From: JANQOH01 sp965200095
Lineage (GTDB): Bacteria > Pseudomonadota > Alphaproteobacteria > UBA7887
Reading direction: 5' to 3'
Length of the DNA: 64,000 bases
Assembly: GCA_965200095.1 (NCBI GenBank)
Contig: OZ241350.1
Coordinates: 62,001 to 126,000 of the forward strand
Below are positions 36,038 to 44,726 of the stretch, in pieces. Position numbers and translations under genes: made by a program. The notes below the pieces were generated by a model. The model saw only the letters and a list, made by a program, of their open reading frames with translations. It did no database searches and was not told the DNA's origin. Within the stretch, counting starts at the first letter, position 1; each line of letters starts with the position of its first letter.

Positions 36038-36685
36038 TTGCGTATCGTCTGTCTCGATCTCGAAGGGGTGCTCGTCCCCGAAATCTGGGTGGCGCTCGCC
36101 GAGCGCACGGGGGTCGACGCGCTGCGCGCCACCACCCGCGACATGCCGGATTACGATGCGCTCATGGCGCACCGCCTGGGCGTGCTCGACGACCACGGAC
36201 TCGGCCTCCCCGACCTGCGCGCCGCCGCCGCCGGCATCGCCCCGTTCGAGAGCGCTCCGGCGTTTCTCGACGGCCTGCGCAAGCACGCCCAGATCGCCAT
36301 CCTTTCGGACAGTTTTTACGAGCTCGCCGGCCCGCTGATGGCGCGGCTCGGCAACCCCATGCTGTTGTGCCACAGCCTGCGCGTCGAGGCGGACGGGCGG
36401 GTCGCCGGCTATGCGCCGCGCCAGGACGACCCCAAACGGCGCGCCGTCGTCGCGTTCCAGAGCCTCGCTGCGCATGTGGTCGCCGCCGGCGATTCCTACA
36501 ACGATGTCTCCATGCTCGAACAGGCCGATGCGGGCTTCTTCTTCCGCCCGTCCGACCCGGTGCGGCGCGACCACCCGCAATTCCCCGTCTGTCGCGACCA
36601 TGCCGCCCTGCGCGGACGCATCGAGGCGGCCTGGTCGGGCGCCGCCCAAACCGACGAACCGGGAGCCAGCCATGAAACTCTATGA
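36038..36685 (+). CDS. thrH: ThrH-type phosphoserine phosphatase/homoserine phosphotransferase
   Basis: A 215-residue HAD-family protein. The ThrH signature replaces DxDGT with CLDLEGVLVPEIW; later motifs are ILSDSFYE and AAGDSYNDVSML. ThrH dephosphorylates phosphoserine and can move the phosphate to homoserine. TTG 36038 is chosen, with GAGGGG upstream, because the beta-strand RIVCLDLEG begins right after it; no ATG or GTG fits better. The stop overlaps the GST start. With serA and serC nearby it could complete serine synthesis in place of SerB. Confidence 0.85.
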   Translation: MRIVCLDLEGVLVPEIWVALAERTGVDALRATTRDMPDYDALMAHRLGVLDDHGLGLPDLRAAAAGIAPFESAPAFLDGLRKHAQIAILSDSFYELAGPLMARLGNPMLLCHSLRVEADGRVAGYAPRQDDPKRRAVVAFQSLAAHVVAAGDSYNDVSMLEQADAGFFFRPSDPVRRDHPQFPVCRDHAALRGRIEAAWSGAAQTDEPGASHETL

Positions 36686-37301
36686 CCATCCGCAAGCCCC
36701 GAACCCGCGCCGGGTGCGCATCTTCCTCGCCGAAAAGGGGGTCGACGCGCCCACCGAAACCGTCGATCTCATGGCCGGGGAAAACCTGAAGCCCGGCTAT
36801 CTGGCGGTGAACCCGGCGGGCACGGTGCCGGTGCTCGAACTCGACGACGGCACGCGCATCGCCGAATCCGTAGCGATCTGCCGCTATTTCGAGACGCTTC
36901 ACCCCGACCCGCCGCTGATGGGCGGCGACGCGCGCGACCGCGCTTTTGTCGAGATGCGCCATCGCCAGGTGGAGATGAACGGCATCGCGCCCGCCGGCGA
37001 CATGTTGCGCAACGGGTCGCGGCGCTTCGAGAACCGCGCCCTCGCCGGACCGCATCCCTTTGCGCAGATCCCCGAGCTCGCCGAACGCGGACGCGCGCGC
37101 ATGGCGCTGTTCTTCGCCTGGCTGGACGGCGTGCTCGCGGACTCCGAATTCGTCGCCGGACCGCGCTACACCATCGCCGACATCGCCGCCCTCGTGGCCA
37201 TCGACTTCGCGCGCTGGTCGAAGGCTGCGCCGGAGGCGACGCAGGGCAACCTCGCCGCCTGGTACGACCGGGTCTCCGCCCGCCCCAGCGCCGGCGCCTG
37301 A
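36672..37301 (+). CDS. Glutathione S-transferase
   Basis: A 209-residue GST. The N-terminal thioredoxin domain starts MKLYDHPQAPNPRRVRIFLAEKG and includes the glutathione-binding PAGTVPVLELDDG and AESVAICRYFE stretches. The all-helical C-terminal domain ends in YTIADIAALVAIDFARW, with the conserved Asp of the N-cap box. It is a cytoplasmic conjugating or reducing enzyme of unknown substrate. It overlaps the thrH end by 14 bases. Confidence 0.92.
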   Translation: MKLYDHPQAPNPRRVRIFLAEKGVDAPTETVDLMAGENLKPGYLAVNPAGTVPVLELDDGTRIAESVAICRYFETLHPDPPLMGGDARDRAFVEMRHRQVEMNGIAPAGDMLRNGSRRFENRALAGPHPFAQIPELAERGRARMALFFAWLDGVLADSEFVAGPRYTIADIAALVAIDFARWSKAAPEATQGNLAAWYDRVSARPSAGA

Positions 37302-37321
37302 GCTCCGCCGCTGCGGCGCCG

Positions 37322-38443
37322 TCAGCCGGTGACGGCCAGCGCGCGGTCGTTCATGTAGCCGTGCTCGGCGTAAGGCGCCCGCGCCATTGCCTCCCTGCGG
37401 AAGATCGACCAGCTTTCGTAGATGCGCCGCTCGAGATCGCCCTCGCTCGCGGTTTCGGCCACGACATCGGCCGCTGTCGAATACGCCGCCTGCACCACGT
37501 CGGCCGGGAACGGGGAGATATTCACCTTGTAGCGGCGCGTGAGCACCGCCTGCGCGGCGCTGTTGGCGGCGGTGAATTCGCTCAGCATATATCCGTTTTC
37601 GGCCATGCAGGCATATTCCACGGCCGCCTGGAACTCCCGCGGCAGCGCGTCGAATTTGGCCCTGTCCACTATGACCTCGAACGCCGAACTCGGCTCGTGG
37701 AAGCCGGGACCGTAATAGAACTTCGCCACCTTGTGGAAGCCGAAAGCGAGGTCGTTCCACGGCCCCACCCATTCGGCGGCGTCGATGACTCCCGATTGCA
37801 GCGCCGCCATGATCTCCCCGCCCGGCAGGTTCACCGCGGTGGCGCCGAGCCGGTTGAAGACCTCGCCGCCGAGGCCCGGGATGCGCATCTTGAGGCCCTG
37901 AAGCGACTCCAGATCGACGATCTCCCGCTGAAACCAGCCGCCCATCTGCACGCCCGTGCCGCCCGCGAGGAACGCCCGGAGCCCGAACCCGGCATAGAGT
38001 TCGTCCCACAACGCCTGCCCGCCGGCGCGATAGATCCAGCCCATATGCTCCTGATGGGTGAGCCCCCCCGGCACGGTGCAGAAAAACGGCGTGCTCTTGT
38101 GCTTGGCGACCCAGTAATAGGAGGCGTCGTGAGTCATTTCGGCGATGCCGTCGCGCACCGCGTCGAACGCCTCGAAGGCGGGGACGAGCTCACCCGCGGC
38201 ATAGAGCCGCACTTCCATCCGCCCGTCGGTCAGTTCGCCGATGCGGTCGGCGATGCGCTGGGCGCCGGTGCCGATGCCGGGGAAGTTCCGGGGCCAGGTG
38301 GTCACCATTTTCCAGCGCACCGCGCCCTGGGCGATCGCCGGCGCGGGCAGCGCCGAGGCCGCGGCGCCGGCCGCGGCGGCGGCGACGAAGCCGCGGCGGG
38401 TCGTCGCCGCGTCCTTCTTCGAAACTTTCGTCGATCCCGTCAT
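37322..38443 (-). CDS. TRAP transporter solute-binding protein (DctP/TakP-like)
   Basis: A 373-residue periplasmic binding protein. A Tat signal is visible (TTRRGFVAAAAAGAAASALP), then APAIAQG as the likely cleavage region. The mature part has KMVTTWPRNFPGIGTGAQRI and 'GWFQREIVDLESLQGLKMRIPG', typical of the TakP group that binds 2-oxo acids, often with a metal, via Arg and a Trp-Arg pair. No DctQ or DctM membrane genes are adjacent, so its transporter must be elsewhere. It lies 3 bases from the bpt stop, in the same direction. Confidence 0.9.
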   Translation of the reverse strand: MTGSTKVSKKDAATTRRGFVAAAAAGAAASALPAPAIAQGAVRWKMVTTWPRNFPGIGTGAQRIADRIGELTDGRMEVRLYAAGELVPAFEAFDAVRDGIAEMTHDASYYWVAKHKSTPFFCTVPGGLTHQEHMGWIYRAGGQALWDELYAGFGLRAFLAGGTGVQMGGWFQREIVDLESLQGLKMRIPGLGGEVFNRLGATAVNLPGGEIMAALQSGVIDAAEWVGPWNDLAFGFHKVAKFYYGPGFHEPSSAFEVIVDRAKFDALPREFQAAVEYACMAENGYMLSEFTAANSAAQAVLTRRYKVNISPFPADVVQAAYSTAADVVAETASEGDLERRIYESWSIFRREAMARAPYAEHGYMNDRALAVTG

Positions 38444-38446
38444 CGT

Positions 38447-39232
38447 TCAGGCCCTCCCGTGGTCATCTTCTCCAAAACGATCGGACACCGCGCCCGCCCG
38501 GCGCGGGTCGTCGCCCTTGCGCGGCGGATCGAAACGCCGCCAGCGGCCGTCCACCAGCGCCTCGAGCGGCCGGAAACGGGTCTTGTAAGCCATTTTCGGG
38601 CTTTCGGCGATCCAGTAGCCGAGATAGACGTATCCCAGCCCCAGCGCCCGCGCCCGCTCGATGAGCCACAGCACCGTAAAGGCGCCGGGGCTGGTGCGCT
38701 CGCGCCCCGGGGCGAAAAATTTGTAGACCCCCGACAGTCCGTCGGCCAGCCGGTCGACGAGCGCCGCGGCGACGAGGCCGCCCCCGCCGTCGCGGAATTC
38801 CACCATCCGCGTCTCCACCGGCGTCTTCTCGACCATCTCCCGATAGTCGCGGAAGGTCATCAGCGCCATGTCGCCGCCGTGGCGCGCGCGTTCGTATTCG
38901 CGGAACAGCGTGTATTGCTCGAGGGTGGCGCGCGCCGGGCGTTCGTCCGCCCGCAGGTCGGCATTGCGCGCCCGGGCCCGCCGCAGCGAGCGCGACGGCG
39001 CGAAGTCCCGCGCGACGACGCGCACCGGCACGCAGGCGCGGCACGCCGCGCAGGCCGGACGCCAGGCGGCCATGTAACTGCGGCGGAAGCCCGCGCGGCT
39101 CAGCGTGTCCAGCAGCGCCGGCGCGTCGGGACCCGAAAGGTCGGTCACGACCTTGCGCTCCTCGCGGTCCGCGAGATACGGACAGGGCCGCGGCGTCGCG
39201 CCGTAGAAAAATTGCAATCCGCGCGCCTTCAC
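38447..39232 (-). CDS. bpt: Aspartate/glutamate leucyltransferase (arginyltransferase family)
   Basis: A 261-residue Bpt-type aminoacyl-tRNA-protein transferase. It adds leucine to N-terminal Asp or Glu, marking proteins for ClpS/ClpAP decay. The N-terminus has PCPYLADREERKVVTDLSG, then SRAGFRRSYMAAWRPACAAC and CRACVPVRV with the conserved Cys cluster. The C-terminal GNAT-like core has SGVYKFFAPG and 'YVYLGYWIAESPKMAYKTRF'. The length is normal. Confidence 0.93.
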   Translation of the reverse strand: MKARGLQFFYGATPRPCPYLADREERKVVTDLSGPDAPALLDTLSRAGFRRSYMAAWRPACAACRACVPVRVVARDFAPSRSLRRARARNADLRADERPARATLEQYTLFREYERARHGGDMALMTFRDYREMVEKTPVETRMVEFRDGGGGLVAAALVDRLADGLSGVYKFFAPGRERTSPGAFTVLWLIERARALGLGYVYLGYWIAESPKMAYKTRFRPLEALVDGRWRRFDPPRKGDDPRRAGAVSDRFGEDDHGRA

Positions 39233-39272
39233 CCCCGGCGCCCCGCCTTTCCTCGAACCTGTCCGCCCGCGC

Positions 39273-41183
39273 TCATCGCGCCGCGAGCGGAAGCCCGTAA
39301 TACCACGGCGCGAAAGCGGTGAAGACGGCCCACAGCAGCAGGATCAGCGGCGCTCCGGCGCGCGCATAGTCGGCGAAACGGTAATTCCCGGGCGCCATGA
39401 CCAGCAGATTCGTCTGGTAGCCCACCGGCGTCGCGAAGGAGCAGTTCGCCGCCAGAATGACGGTGTGGAGGAAGGGCGCCGGGTCGAGGCCCAGCCCCTG
39501 CGCGAGCGCCGCCGCAACGGGCGCGAACAGCACCGCCGAGGCGTTGTTGCTCAACAGGTTGGTCGCCAGGGCGATGGCCAGGAACAGCGCCGACAGCAAC
39601 CACCCGGGTCCGGCGCCGGCGAACGCCGCCGTGAAGCGTTCGGCGAGCCATGCGGCGCCGCCGGTCTCGAACAGCGCGGCGCCCAGCGCCAGCGTCGACG
39701 CCACCATGAGGATGACCGTGCGGTCCAGCGCCCGCGCCGCCTGGCGGATGTCGAGACAGCCGCACGCGAGCATCGCCGCCGCGCCGGCCACCGCCGCGAC
39801 CACGATGGGCGCCGCCGCGGTCGCCGACGCCGCCACCACCGCCGCGAAGATCAACGCCGCCCGGCGCGCGTGGCGGTAGCGGGGCAGCGCCTGCTGCGTG
39901 CGTTCCACCAGCATGGCGTCGCTGTTCTCGCGCAGCGCCGCAACGCGCCCCGGCGGCCCCTGGATCAACAGGCCGTCGCCGGCCTCCAGCCGAATGTCCG
40001 TAAGGCGCTGGCGGAACATGCGCGAGCGCCGCTGCACGCCGAGCACGATGCAGCCGGCGCGACGGCGGAACCCGAACTGCTCCAGCGTCAGCCCCACCAT
40101 GCGCGAGGCCGGGGGGATCATGACCTCGGCGAGAACCTGTTCGTCCCCGCGCCACGACTCCTCGCCCTTGTCTTCGGCGTCTTCCGCCGCGCCGCCGCGC
40201 CGCGGCGCTTCCGGGGCGACGCTCGGATGCAGCGCGCCGCGGTGGCGCGCGAGCAGGCCGGTCAGCGCGCGCCGGGTCACCGCAAGCACCGCCATGTCGC
40301 CGGCGGCGAGCGTCACCCCGTCGAACGGCGGCAGAAAGGCGTGTTCGCCGCGCTGCACCACGCGCACCGTGGCGCCCGGCAGGCCGGGAAACCGACCCGC
40401 CACCGCCTGTTCCCCGACCAGGGAAGACGCCGGCCGCACCGCGACCTGGGCGATAAACTGGCGACCGTCGGCGGCGAAGCGCCCGGCAAGGGTGACGCGG
40501 TCGGGGAGAATGCGCGGCATCGCGAAGAGAATGAACGGCAACCCCGCCGCCGCCAGAACCGCAGCGGGCGCGAGGAAATCGAAAAAGCCGATGCGCGCAA
40601 GGCCGAGCTCGTCCGCCACGCCGGCGACCAGCAGATTGGTCGACGAACCGATGAGCGTCGTCGCGCCGCCGAGGATGGCCGCATAACTGAGCGGCAGAAG
40701 CACGCGGCTCGCCGAGATGCGCAACCGTTCCGCCAGCGCGCCGAGAATCGGGATGAAGATCACCACCACCGGGGTGTTGTTGAGCACGCTCGACAGCGCC
40801 GCAACGGCGACAAGACTCACCGCCATGACGACCGCAGGCCGCCGTCCGGCAAGGCGGTAGAGCCGGTCCGCCGCGCCTTCGAGCGCGCCCGTCTGCACCA
40901 GGGCCTGACCGATCACGAGCAGCGCCGCAACGGTGACGAGGCCGGGATTCGCGAAGCCCTCGAGCAGGCGGGCGGCGTCCAGCCGGTTCGCCCCGTCCGC
41001 GCCGGCGAGCGGCATTGCCTCGAACAGAACGAGGAGAACCGCCAGCGCCCCCAGCGCCGTCAGCTCGATCGGCCACTTCTCCCACACGAACGCCGCGACC
41101 ACTGCGGCGATGAGCGCGAACACGGCGCACATCGCCCCCCATTCGGTCCACGGATCGGCCCCCGCGAGGGTCTCGGCAATCAT
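39273..41183 (-). CDS. SLC13-family permease with two RCK_C (TrkA_C) domains
   Basis: A 636-residue inner-membrane transporter. Hydrophobic helices form an N-terminal block (to about residue 190) and a C-terminal block (from about 430). Between them are two cytoplasmic TrkA_C-like domains (VRPASSLVGEQAVAGRF... and 'VMIPPASRMVGLTLEQFGFR'). Repeated SSTNLLVAG and SNNASAVLFAP stretches match the SNT motifs that bind sodium and substrate in DASS transporters. Relatives carry sulfate, dicarboxylates or citrate; the substrate here is open. It is a single gene. Confidence 0.9.
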   Translation of the reverse strand: MIAETLAGADPWTEWGAMCAVFALIAAVVAAFVWEKWPIELTALGALAVLLVLFEAMPLAGADGANRLDAARLLEGFANPGLVTVAALLVIGQALVQTGALEGAADRLYRLAGRRPAVVMAVSLVAVAALSSVLNNTPVVVIFIPILGALAERLRISASRVLLPLSYAAILGGATTLIGSSTNLLVAGVADELGLARIGFFDFLAPAAVLAAAGLPFILFAMPRILPDRVTLAGRFAADGRQFIAQVAVRPASSLVGEQAVAGRFPGLPGATVRVVQRGEHAFLPPFDGVTLAAGDMAVLAVTRRALTGLLARHRGALHPSVAPEAPRRGGAAEDAEDKGEESWRGDEQVLAEVMIPPASRMVGLTLEQFGFRRRAGCIVLGVQRRSRMFRQRLTDIRLEAGDGLLIQGPPGRVAALRENSDAMLVERTQQALPRYRHARRAALIFAAVVAASATAAAPIVVAAVAGAAAMLACGCLDIRQAARALDRTVILMVASTLALGAALFETGGAAWLAERFTAAFAGAGPGWLLSALFLAIALATNLLSNNASAVLFAPVAAALAQGLGLDPAPFLHTVILAANCSFATPVGYQTNLLVMAPGNYRFADYARAGAPLILLLWAVFTAFAPWYYGLPLAAR

Positions 41184-41231
41184 GACTCGGGCGGCGGTGC
41201 GACGAGGGGCGCGGGTCCGCGACGGAAGCGC

Positions 41232-41702
41232 TCAGGCCGGCGGGTCGCGCAGCGCGGCGCGCAGCGGATCGGGGATCGCGCGCGGTTTTCCCGTTTCCGG
41301 GTCCAGCATCGCCAGCACGCTTACCGCCGTCGCCGTGCAGCGCCCGTCCTGGAACAATCCGTGCCCCAGGCGCGCCGAACTGCGCCCGAGCCGCAAAAGC
41401 CGCGTCCCGCCCATGACATCGCCCGGGAAGCGCATCGGCGCGCGGAAGTCGATGGACAGATGCACGACCACGAAATCGTCCGCGTCGAGACCGAGGCCGC
41501 GCCCGCACGCCGTGGCATAGGCGACGCGCCCCGATTCGCAGAACCGCGCGAACGTCACATTGTTGATATGGCCGAGCCCGTCGGTATCGCCCCACCGCAG
41601 GACATCGCGATGCCAGAAGCGGAAGCTCGCGGCGTCGCCGAGGTCGGGCGCGGACGCCTCCGGGGAACGGCTTTCGGGAGCGCTTGTCGCGGCGGCGGGC
41701 AT
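41232..41702 (-). CDS. Acyl-CoA thioesterase, hot-dog fold (4HBT-like)
   Basis: A 156-residue hot-dog thioesterase. The catalytic-type segment VLRWGDTDGLGHINNVTFARF holds the Asp and HINN typical of 4-hydroxybenzoyl-CoA thioesterase relatives. A poorly conserved N-terminal tail (about 25 residues) precedes the fold. It hydrolyses a cytoplasmic acyl-CoA of unknown chain. It is placed head-to-head with the small biotin carrier gene. Confidence 0.85.
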   Translation of the reverse strand: MPAAATSAPESRSPEASAPDLGDAASFRFWHRDVLRWGDTDGLGHINNVTFARFCESGRVAYATACGRGLGLDADDFVVVHLSIDFRAPMRFPGDVMGGTRLLRLGRSSARLGHGLFQDGRCTATAVSVLAMLDPETGKPRAIPDPLRAALRDPPA

Positions 41703-41855
41703 GAGCGCACTATGCGCACGCTGCCGCGTCTTGCCAACCGCGCCCCGGGAGCGACGCTCTCGCGCCGGCGCTGTCGCGGCGCCGCGCTTTCGCGGCGTTG
41801 CGGTCGTTTGCCCGGGGGCGGGAGCGCCGCCGCCCTTTTGCGAGAGAACGCCGCG

Positions 41856-42080
41856 ATGACCCGGAAAATCGTCACCGAAGTGACCGGCAACGTCTGGAAG
41901 GTGCTCGTCGCGCCCGGCGATTCCGTCGCGCCCGGCGACACTCTCTTCATCCTCGAGGTGATGAAGACCGAAGTGCCCTTCGAAGCCGAAGCCCCGGGCG
42001 TCGTCGTCGCCGTGCACATCCGCGAGGGCGAGGAAGGCGTCGAGGAAGGCGCCCTCGCCATCGAGATGGAAGACCGCTGA
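41856..42080 (+). CDS. Small biotin carboxyl carrier protein
   Basis: A 74-residue stand-alone biotinyl domain. GNVWKVLVAPGDSVAPGDTL, then ILEVMKTEVPFEAEAPG: the lysine in E-V-M-K-T is the biotin site, although most carriers read A/V-M-K-M. A carboxyl carrier for an acyl-CoA carboxylase is likely, possibly with the carboxyltransferase at 18892. A lipoyl role is less likely for such a short protein. Biotin carboxylase is not in the window. Confidence 0.8.
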   Translation: MTRKIVTEVTGNVWKVLVAPGDSVAPGDTLFILEVMKTEVPFEAEAPGVVVAVHIREGEEGVEEGALAIEMEDR

Positions 42081-42092
42081 CCGCAGGCGCGT

Positions 42093-42971
42093 TCAGCTCT
42101 CGCCGATGCGCTCCGCGACGGCGACAAGGCGGCGCATGGACCGCAGCACCGGCGGTTCGACGAGCTTTCCGTCCACCACTGCGAGAGCGCCGCCGGCCGC
42201 CTCGGACGCGGCTATCGCCTTGCGGGCGCGCGCGACCGCTTCGGCGTCGGGCGTGAATACTGCGTTGATCGGCCCCACCTGCCGCGGGTGGATCGCCGCC
42301 TTGCCGGTAAATCCCAGGTCGCGCGCCCGCCGCGCTTCCGCGATCGGCGCCGCTTCGTCCTCGAGGTCGAGCACGGGCGCGTCGAGGAGATCGACGCCGG
42401 CGCCCGCCGCCGCCGCTGCCAGGCGCTGACGCGCATAGGACATCGGCGCCCAGGCCGGCGCGACGCCCAGTTCCGCCGCCAGGTCGATCGCCCCGAAAGC
42501 GAGCGAGTCGAGCCGCGGCGTGGCCAGCGCGATCTCGTGCGCCGCCTCCAGCGCCGCCGCCGTTTCCACCACCGCGTGAAAGCGGATCGCCGCATGAGGG
42601 CCGCTCGAAAAGAGGTCGCAAAGCAGCCGCAACTCCTCCGGTCCCGCCACCTTCGGAACCATGATCGCGGGCGGCGGGGACGCCGAATCGCAGATCGCCG
42701 CGAGGTCGCGCACGCCGTCCGCCCCGCGCGGCGAATTGATCCGCAACAGCCGTTCGACGCCGTCGTCGGCCGTCGCCAATGGCGGCCGCGCGAACGCCGC
42801 CATGGCGTTCGCCCGCGCCTGCGCCTTGTCGCGCGGCACGCCGTCCTCGAGTTCGATGCAAACCTGATCGGCGCCGCAGGCAAGCGCTTTGGCGAACCGT
42901 TCGGGCCGGTCGGCCGGCGCGAAAATCAGGCTTCGCCGCGCCCTCGGCGCAGCGCGGGCGGAAACGGTCAC
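42093..42971 (-). CDS. HpcH/HpaI-type CoA ester lyase (CitE-like)
   Basis: A 292-residue TIM-barrel lyase of the CitE/malyl-CoA lyase group. ARRSLIFAPADRPERFAKAL, DQVCIELEDGVPRDKA (metal-binding Glu-Asp), RINSPRGADGVRDL and GFTGKAAIHPRQVGPIN are hallmarks. It would cleave or form a C-C bond in a 3-hydroxyacyl-CoA (citramalyl-, malyl- or related). GTG 42971 is chosen: GGAGAG precedes it and the domain begins at once; the longer upstream frame is Arg-rich and unsupported. It converges with the biotin carrier gene with a 12-base gap. Confidence 0.85.
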   Translation of the reverse strand: MTVSARAAPRARRSLIFAPADRPERFAKALACGADQVCIELEDGVPRDKAQARANAMAAFARPPLATADDGVERLLRINSPRGADGVRDLAAICDSASPPPAIMVPKVAGPEELRLLCDLFSSGPHAAIRFHAVVETAAALEAAHEIALATPRLDSLAFGAIDLAAELGVAPAWAPMSYARQRLAAAAAGAGVDLLDAPVLDLEDEAAPIAEARRARDLGFTGKAAIHPRQVGPINAVFTPDAEAVARARKAIAASEAAGGALAVVDGKLVEPPVLRSMRRLVAVAERIGES

Positions 42972-43123
42972 AAGCGCTCTCCGGCGGTTGCGCAGCGCCT
43001 CGGCGCCGCCTCGGCGCCGCCCCCGAATGCATGACCACGCTTCCGCCGTCAAGCGCGGACCGTCGCCCGCCGCTGCGCAAACCCCTGGAAATCCGCCGCC
43101 GACGCGCGTAGGGTGCGCGGAGC

Positions 43124-44173
43124 ATGTCGCGTATCGGACTCACGGTCGTCGCCATGTTCGCCGCGCTCGCCGCCGGGAGCGCATCGGCGGATGCGGGGCG
43201 GATACATTTCGAGAACGGCGAATACGATGCCGCCGTCGCCGCGTGGACTCCCCTTGCCGAGCGCGGCGACCGCTGGGCGATGGTCGGCCTCGGACATGTC
43301 GCCTCCATGCGCGGCGACGACGCCGGGGCCACGCGGTGGTATCACGGCGCCGCGATACGCGGGCACGTCGTCGCGCAGACCTTGCTCGCGAGCGCCTATC
43401 TCGAAGGCCGCGGGGTCGCGCGCGACCCGGCGCTCGCCTATGCGTGGTATCACCTCGCGGCGGAGAACGGCCACGCCAGGGCCGCCCAGGCGCGCGACCT
43501 GGCGGCGCGCTGGCTCGGCCCGGACCGGCCCGCGGAATCCGCGCCATGGTGCGCCGCTGGCGGCTCGACGGAATGCCGGCCTCTCCGTGAAGGCGAGGCC
43601 GTGAAAATCCCGAAGGCGACGACGCCCCCCCGCCCGTCGCGGCGCCCGGCGCGCCCTCTCGTCATCGCGCCCGACCCGCGCCTCAGGCGCCGTTCCGAGC
43701 CCGTCGCCGCGGTCGATGACGGCGTCCGCCGGCTGATGGACGAGCTCCTCGAAGCCATGCGCGCCGCCAACGGGATCGGTCTCGCCGCGCCGCAGATCGG
43801 CGTCTTTCGCCGCGTCATCGTCGTCGACTCCGCTCCCGACGGAGACGCCGGCGCGCCGCTGCGCATGGCCGACCCGCGCATCCTTCGCGCCTCTGCGGAG
43901 ACCGCTGCGGTCGAGGAGGGCTGTCTGTCGCTGCCGGGGCAATATGCCGAGGTCGAGCGGTCGACCCGTGTGCGCGTCGCGTGGCGCGACGAGACCGGCG
44001 CCGGGCGCGAGACCGATGCCGAAGGGCTGTTCGCCGCCTGCCTTCAGCACGAGATCGACCACCTCGACGGCGTTCTCTTCGTCGACCGCATTTCGCGCGT
44101 CAGGCGGTCGATGATCCTGCGCCGCCTCGCCAAGCTCAGGAAAGCCGAATCCGGGAAAGAACGCGCCGCGTGA
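43124..44173 (+). CDS. def: Sel1-repeat domain fused to peptide deformylase
   Basis: A single 349-residue frame with two parts. Residues 1-23 look like a signal peptide (GLTVVAMFAALAAGSASADA). Residues ~28-130 are Sel1-like repeats (RWYHGAAIRGHVVAQTLLAS, AYAWYHLAAENGHARAA). Residues ~165-349 are a complete deformylase with GIGLAAPQ (217-224), EGCLS (265-269) and HEIDH (309-313), which removes N-formyl groups from new proteins. An in-frame GTG at 43601 (V160) has AAGGCGAGG just upstream. An internal start could therefore give a normal cytoplasmic deformylase of 190 residues. Whether the fused, exported form exists is open. Confidence 0.82.
   Translation: MSRIGLTVVAMFAALAAGSASADAGRIHFENGEYDAAVAAWTPLAERGDRWAMVGLGHVASMRGDDAGATRWYHGAAIRGHVVAQTLLASAYLEGRGVARDPALAYAWYHLAAENGHARAAQARDLAARWLGPDRPAESAPWCAAGGSTECRPLREGEAVKIPKATTPPRPSRRPARPLVIAPDPRLRRRSEPVAAVDDGVRRLMDELLEAMRAANGIGLAAPQIGVFRRVIVVDSAPDGDAGAPLRMADPRILRASAETAAVEEGCLSLPGQYAEVERSTRVRVAWRDETGAGRETDAEGLFAACLQHEIDHLDGVLFVDRISRVRRSMILRRLAKLRKAESGKERAA
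43601..44173 (+). CDS. def: Alternative internal start: stand-alone peptide deformylase
   Basis: From GTG 43601, preceded by AAGGCGAGG, the same frame gives a 190-residue deformylase beginning VKIPKATTPPRPSRRPARPL. This length fits the family and lacks a signal peptide, so this product is the more likely active enzyme in the cytoplasm. It is listed separately because the start decides the biology. Confidence 0.55.
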   Translation: MKIPKATTPPRPSRRPARPLVIAPDPRLRRRSEPVAAVDDGVRRLMDELLEAMRAANGIGLAAPQIGVFRRVIVVDSAPDGDAGAPLRMADPRILRASAETAAVEEGCLSLPGQYAEVERSTRVRVAWRDETGAGRETDAEGLFAACLQHEIDHLDGVLFVDRISRVRRSMILRRLAKLRKAESGKERAA

Positions 44174-44180
44174 CGCGGGC

Positions 44181-44726
44181 TTAGGCCGCCGGCGCCTCCC
44201 GCCACATCGGCAGGCGCGCCATCAGAAGGCGATAGGGGGTCAGCATCGCCCCGGCCATGGCGAGTTTCACCGCATAGTCCCCCGCCGCCCAGCCGACCCA
44301 CGGCAGACCGCTGAAAGCGAAGGCCAGGGCGAAGAACAACGCCGTATCGGCCGCCATCGACGCGACCGACGAAAACAACGGCGCGCGCCACCACTCGCCC
44401 CGCCGCAAGCGGTCGAAAATCCATATGTCGAGCAGCTGCGAGGCGAGGAACGCGGCCCCCGAAGCGGCGGCGATGCGGGCGTCGGCGAGCGCCGCCGACG
44501 CCGCGACGCCGAACGCGAAACCCGCATAGACGACGCGGCGGCACCGCGCCGGGCCGAGCGTCCGGTTGGTGAGGTCGGTGACGAGGAACGCCAGCGGATA
44601 GGTGAACGCGCCCCAGGTGAGCCAGTCGCCTATGGGGTGTTTCACCGCGACGTTCGACACCGCGACGACGGCGACCATCGCCGCGGTCGGAACCGGCGCC
44701 GGCAGCGCCGGCGGCCATCGTGTCAT
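44181..44726 (-). CDS. Queuosine precursor transporter (YhhQ/VUT family)
   Basis: A 181-residue inner-membrane protein of the VUT/DUF165 family, importing queuine precursors (preQ0/preQ1) for tRNA modification. Five to six hydrophobic segments, YPLAFLVTDLTNRTLGP early and SQLLDIWIFDRLRRG in the middle are family hallmarks. Its ATG overlaps the rpmB stop by 4 bases (ATGA), so the two are translationally coupled. It converges with the deformylase gene. Confidence 0.9.
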   Translation of the reverse strand: MTRWPPALPAPVPTAAMVAVVAVSNVAVKHPIGDWLTWGAFTYPLAFLVTDLTNRTLGPARCRRVVYAGFAFGVAASAALADARIAAASGAAFLASQLLDIWIFDRLRRGEWWRAPLFSSVASMAADTALFFALAFAFSGLPWVGWAAGDYAVKLAMAGAMLTPYRLLMARLPMWREAPAA

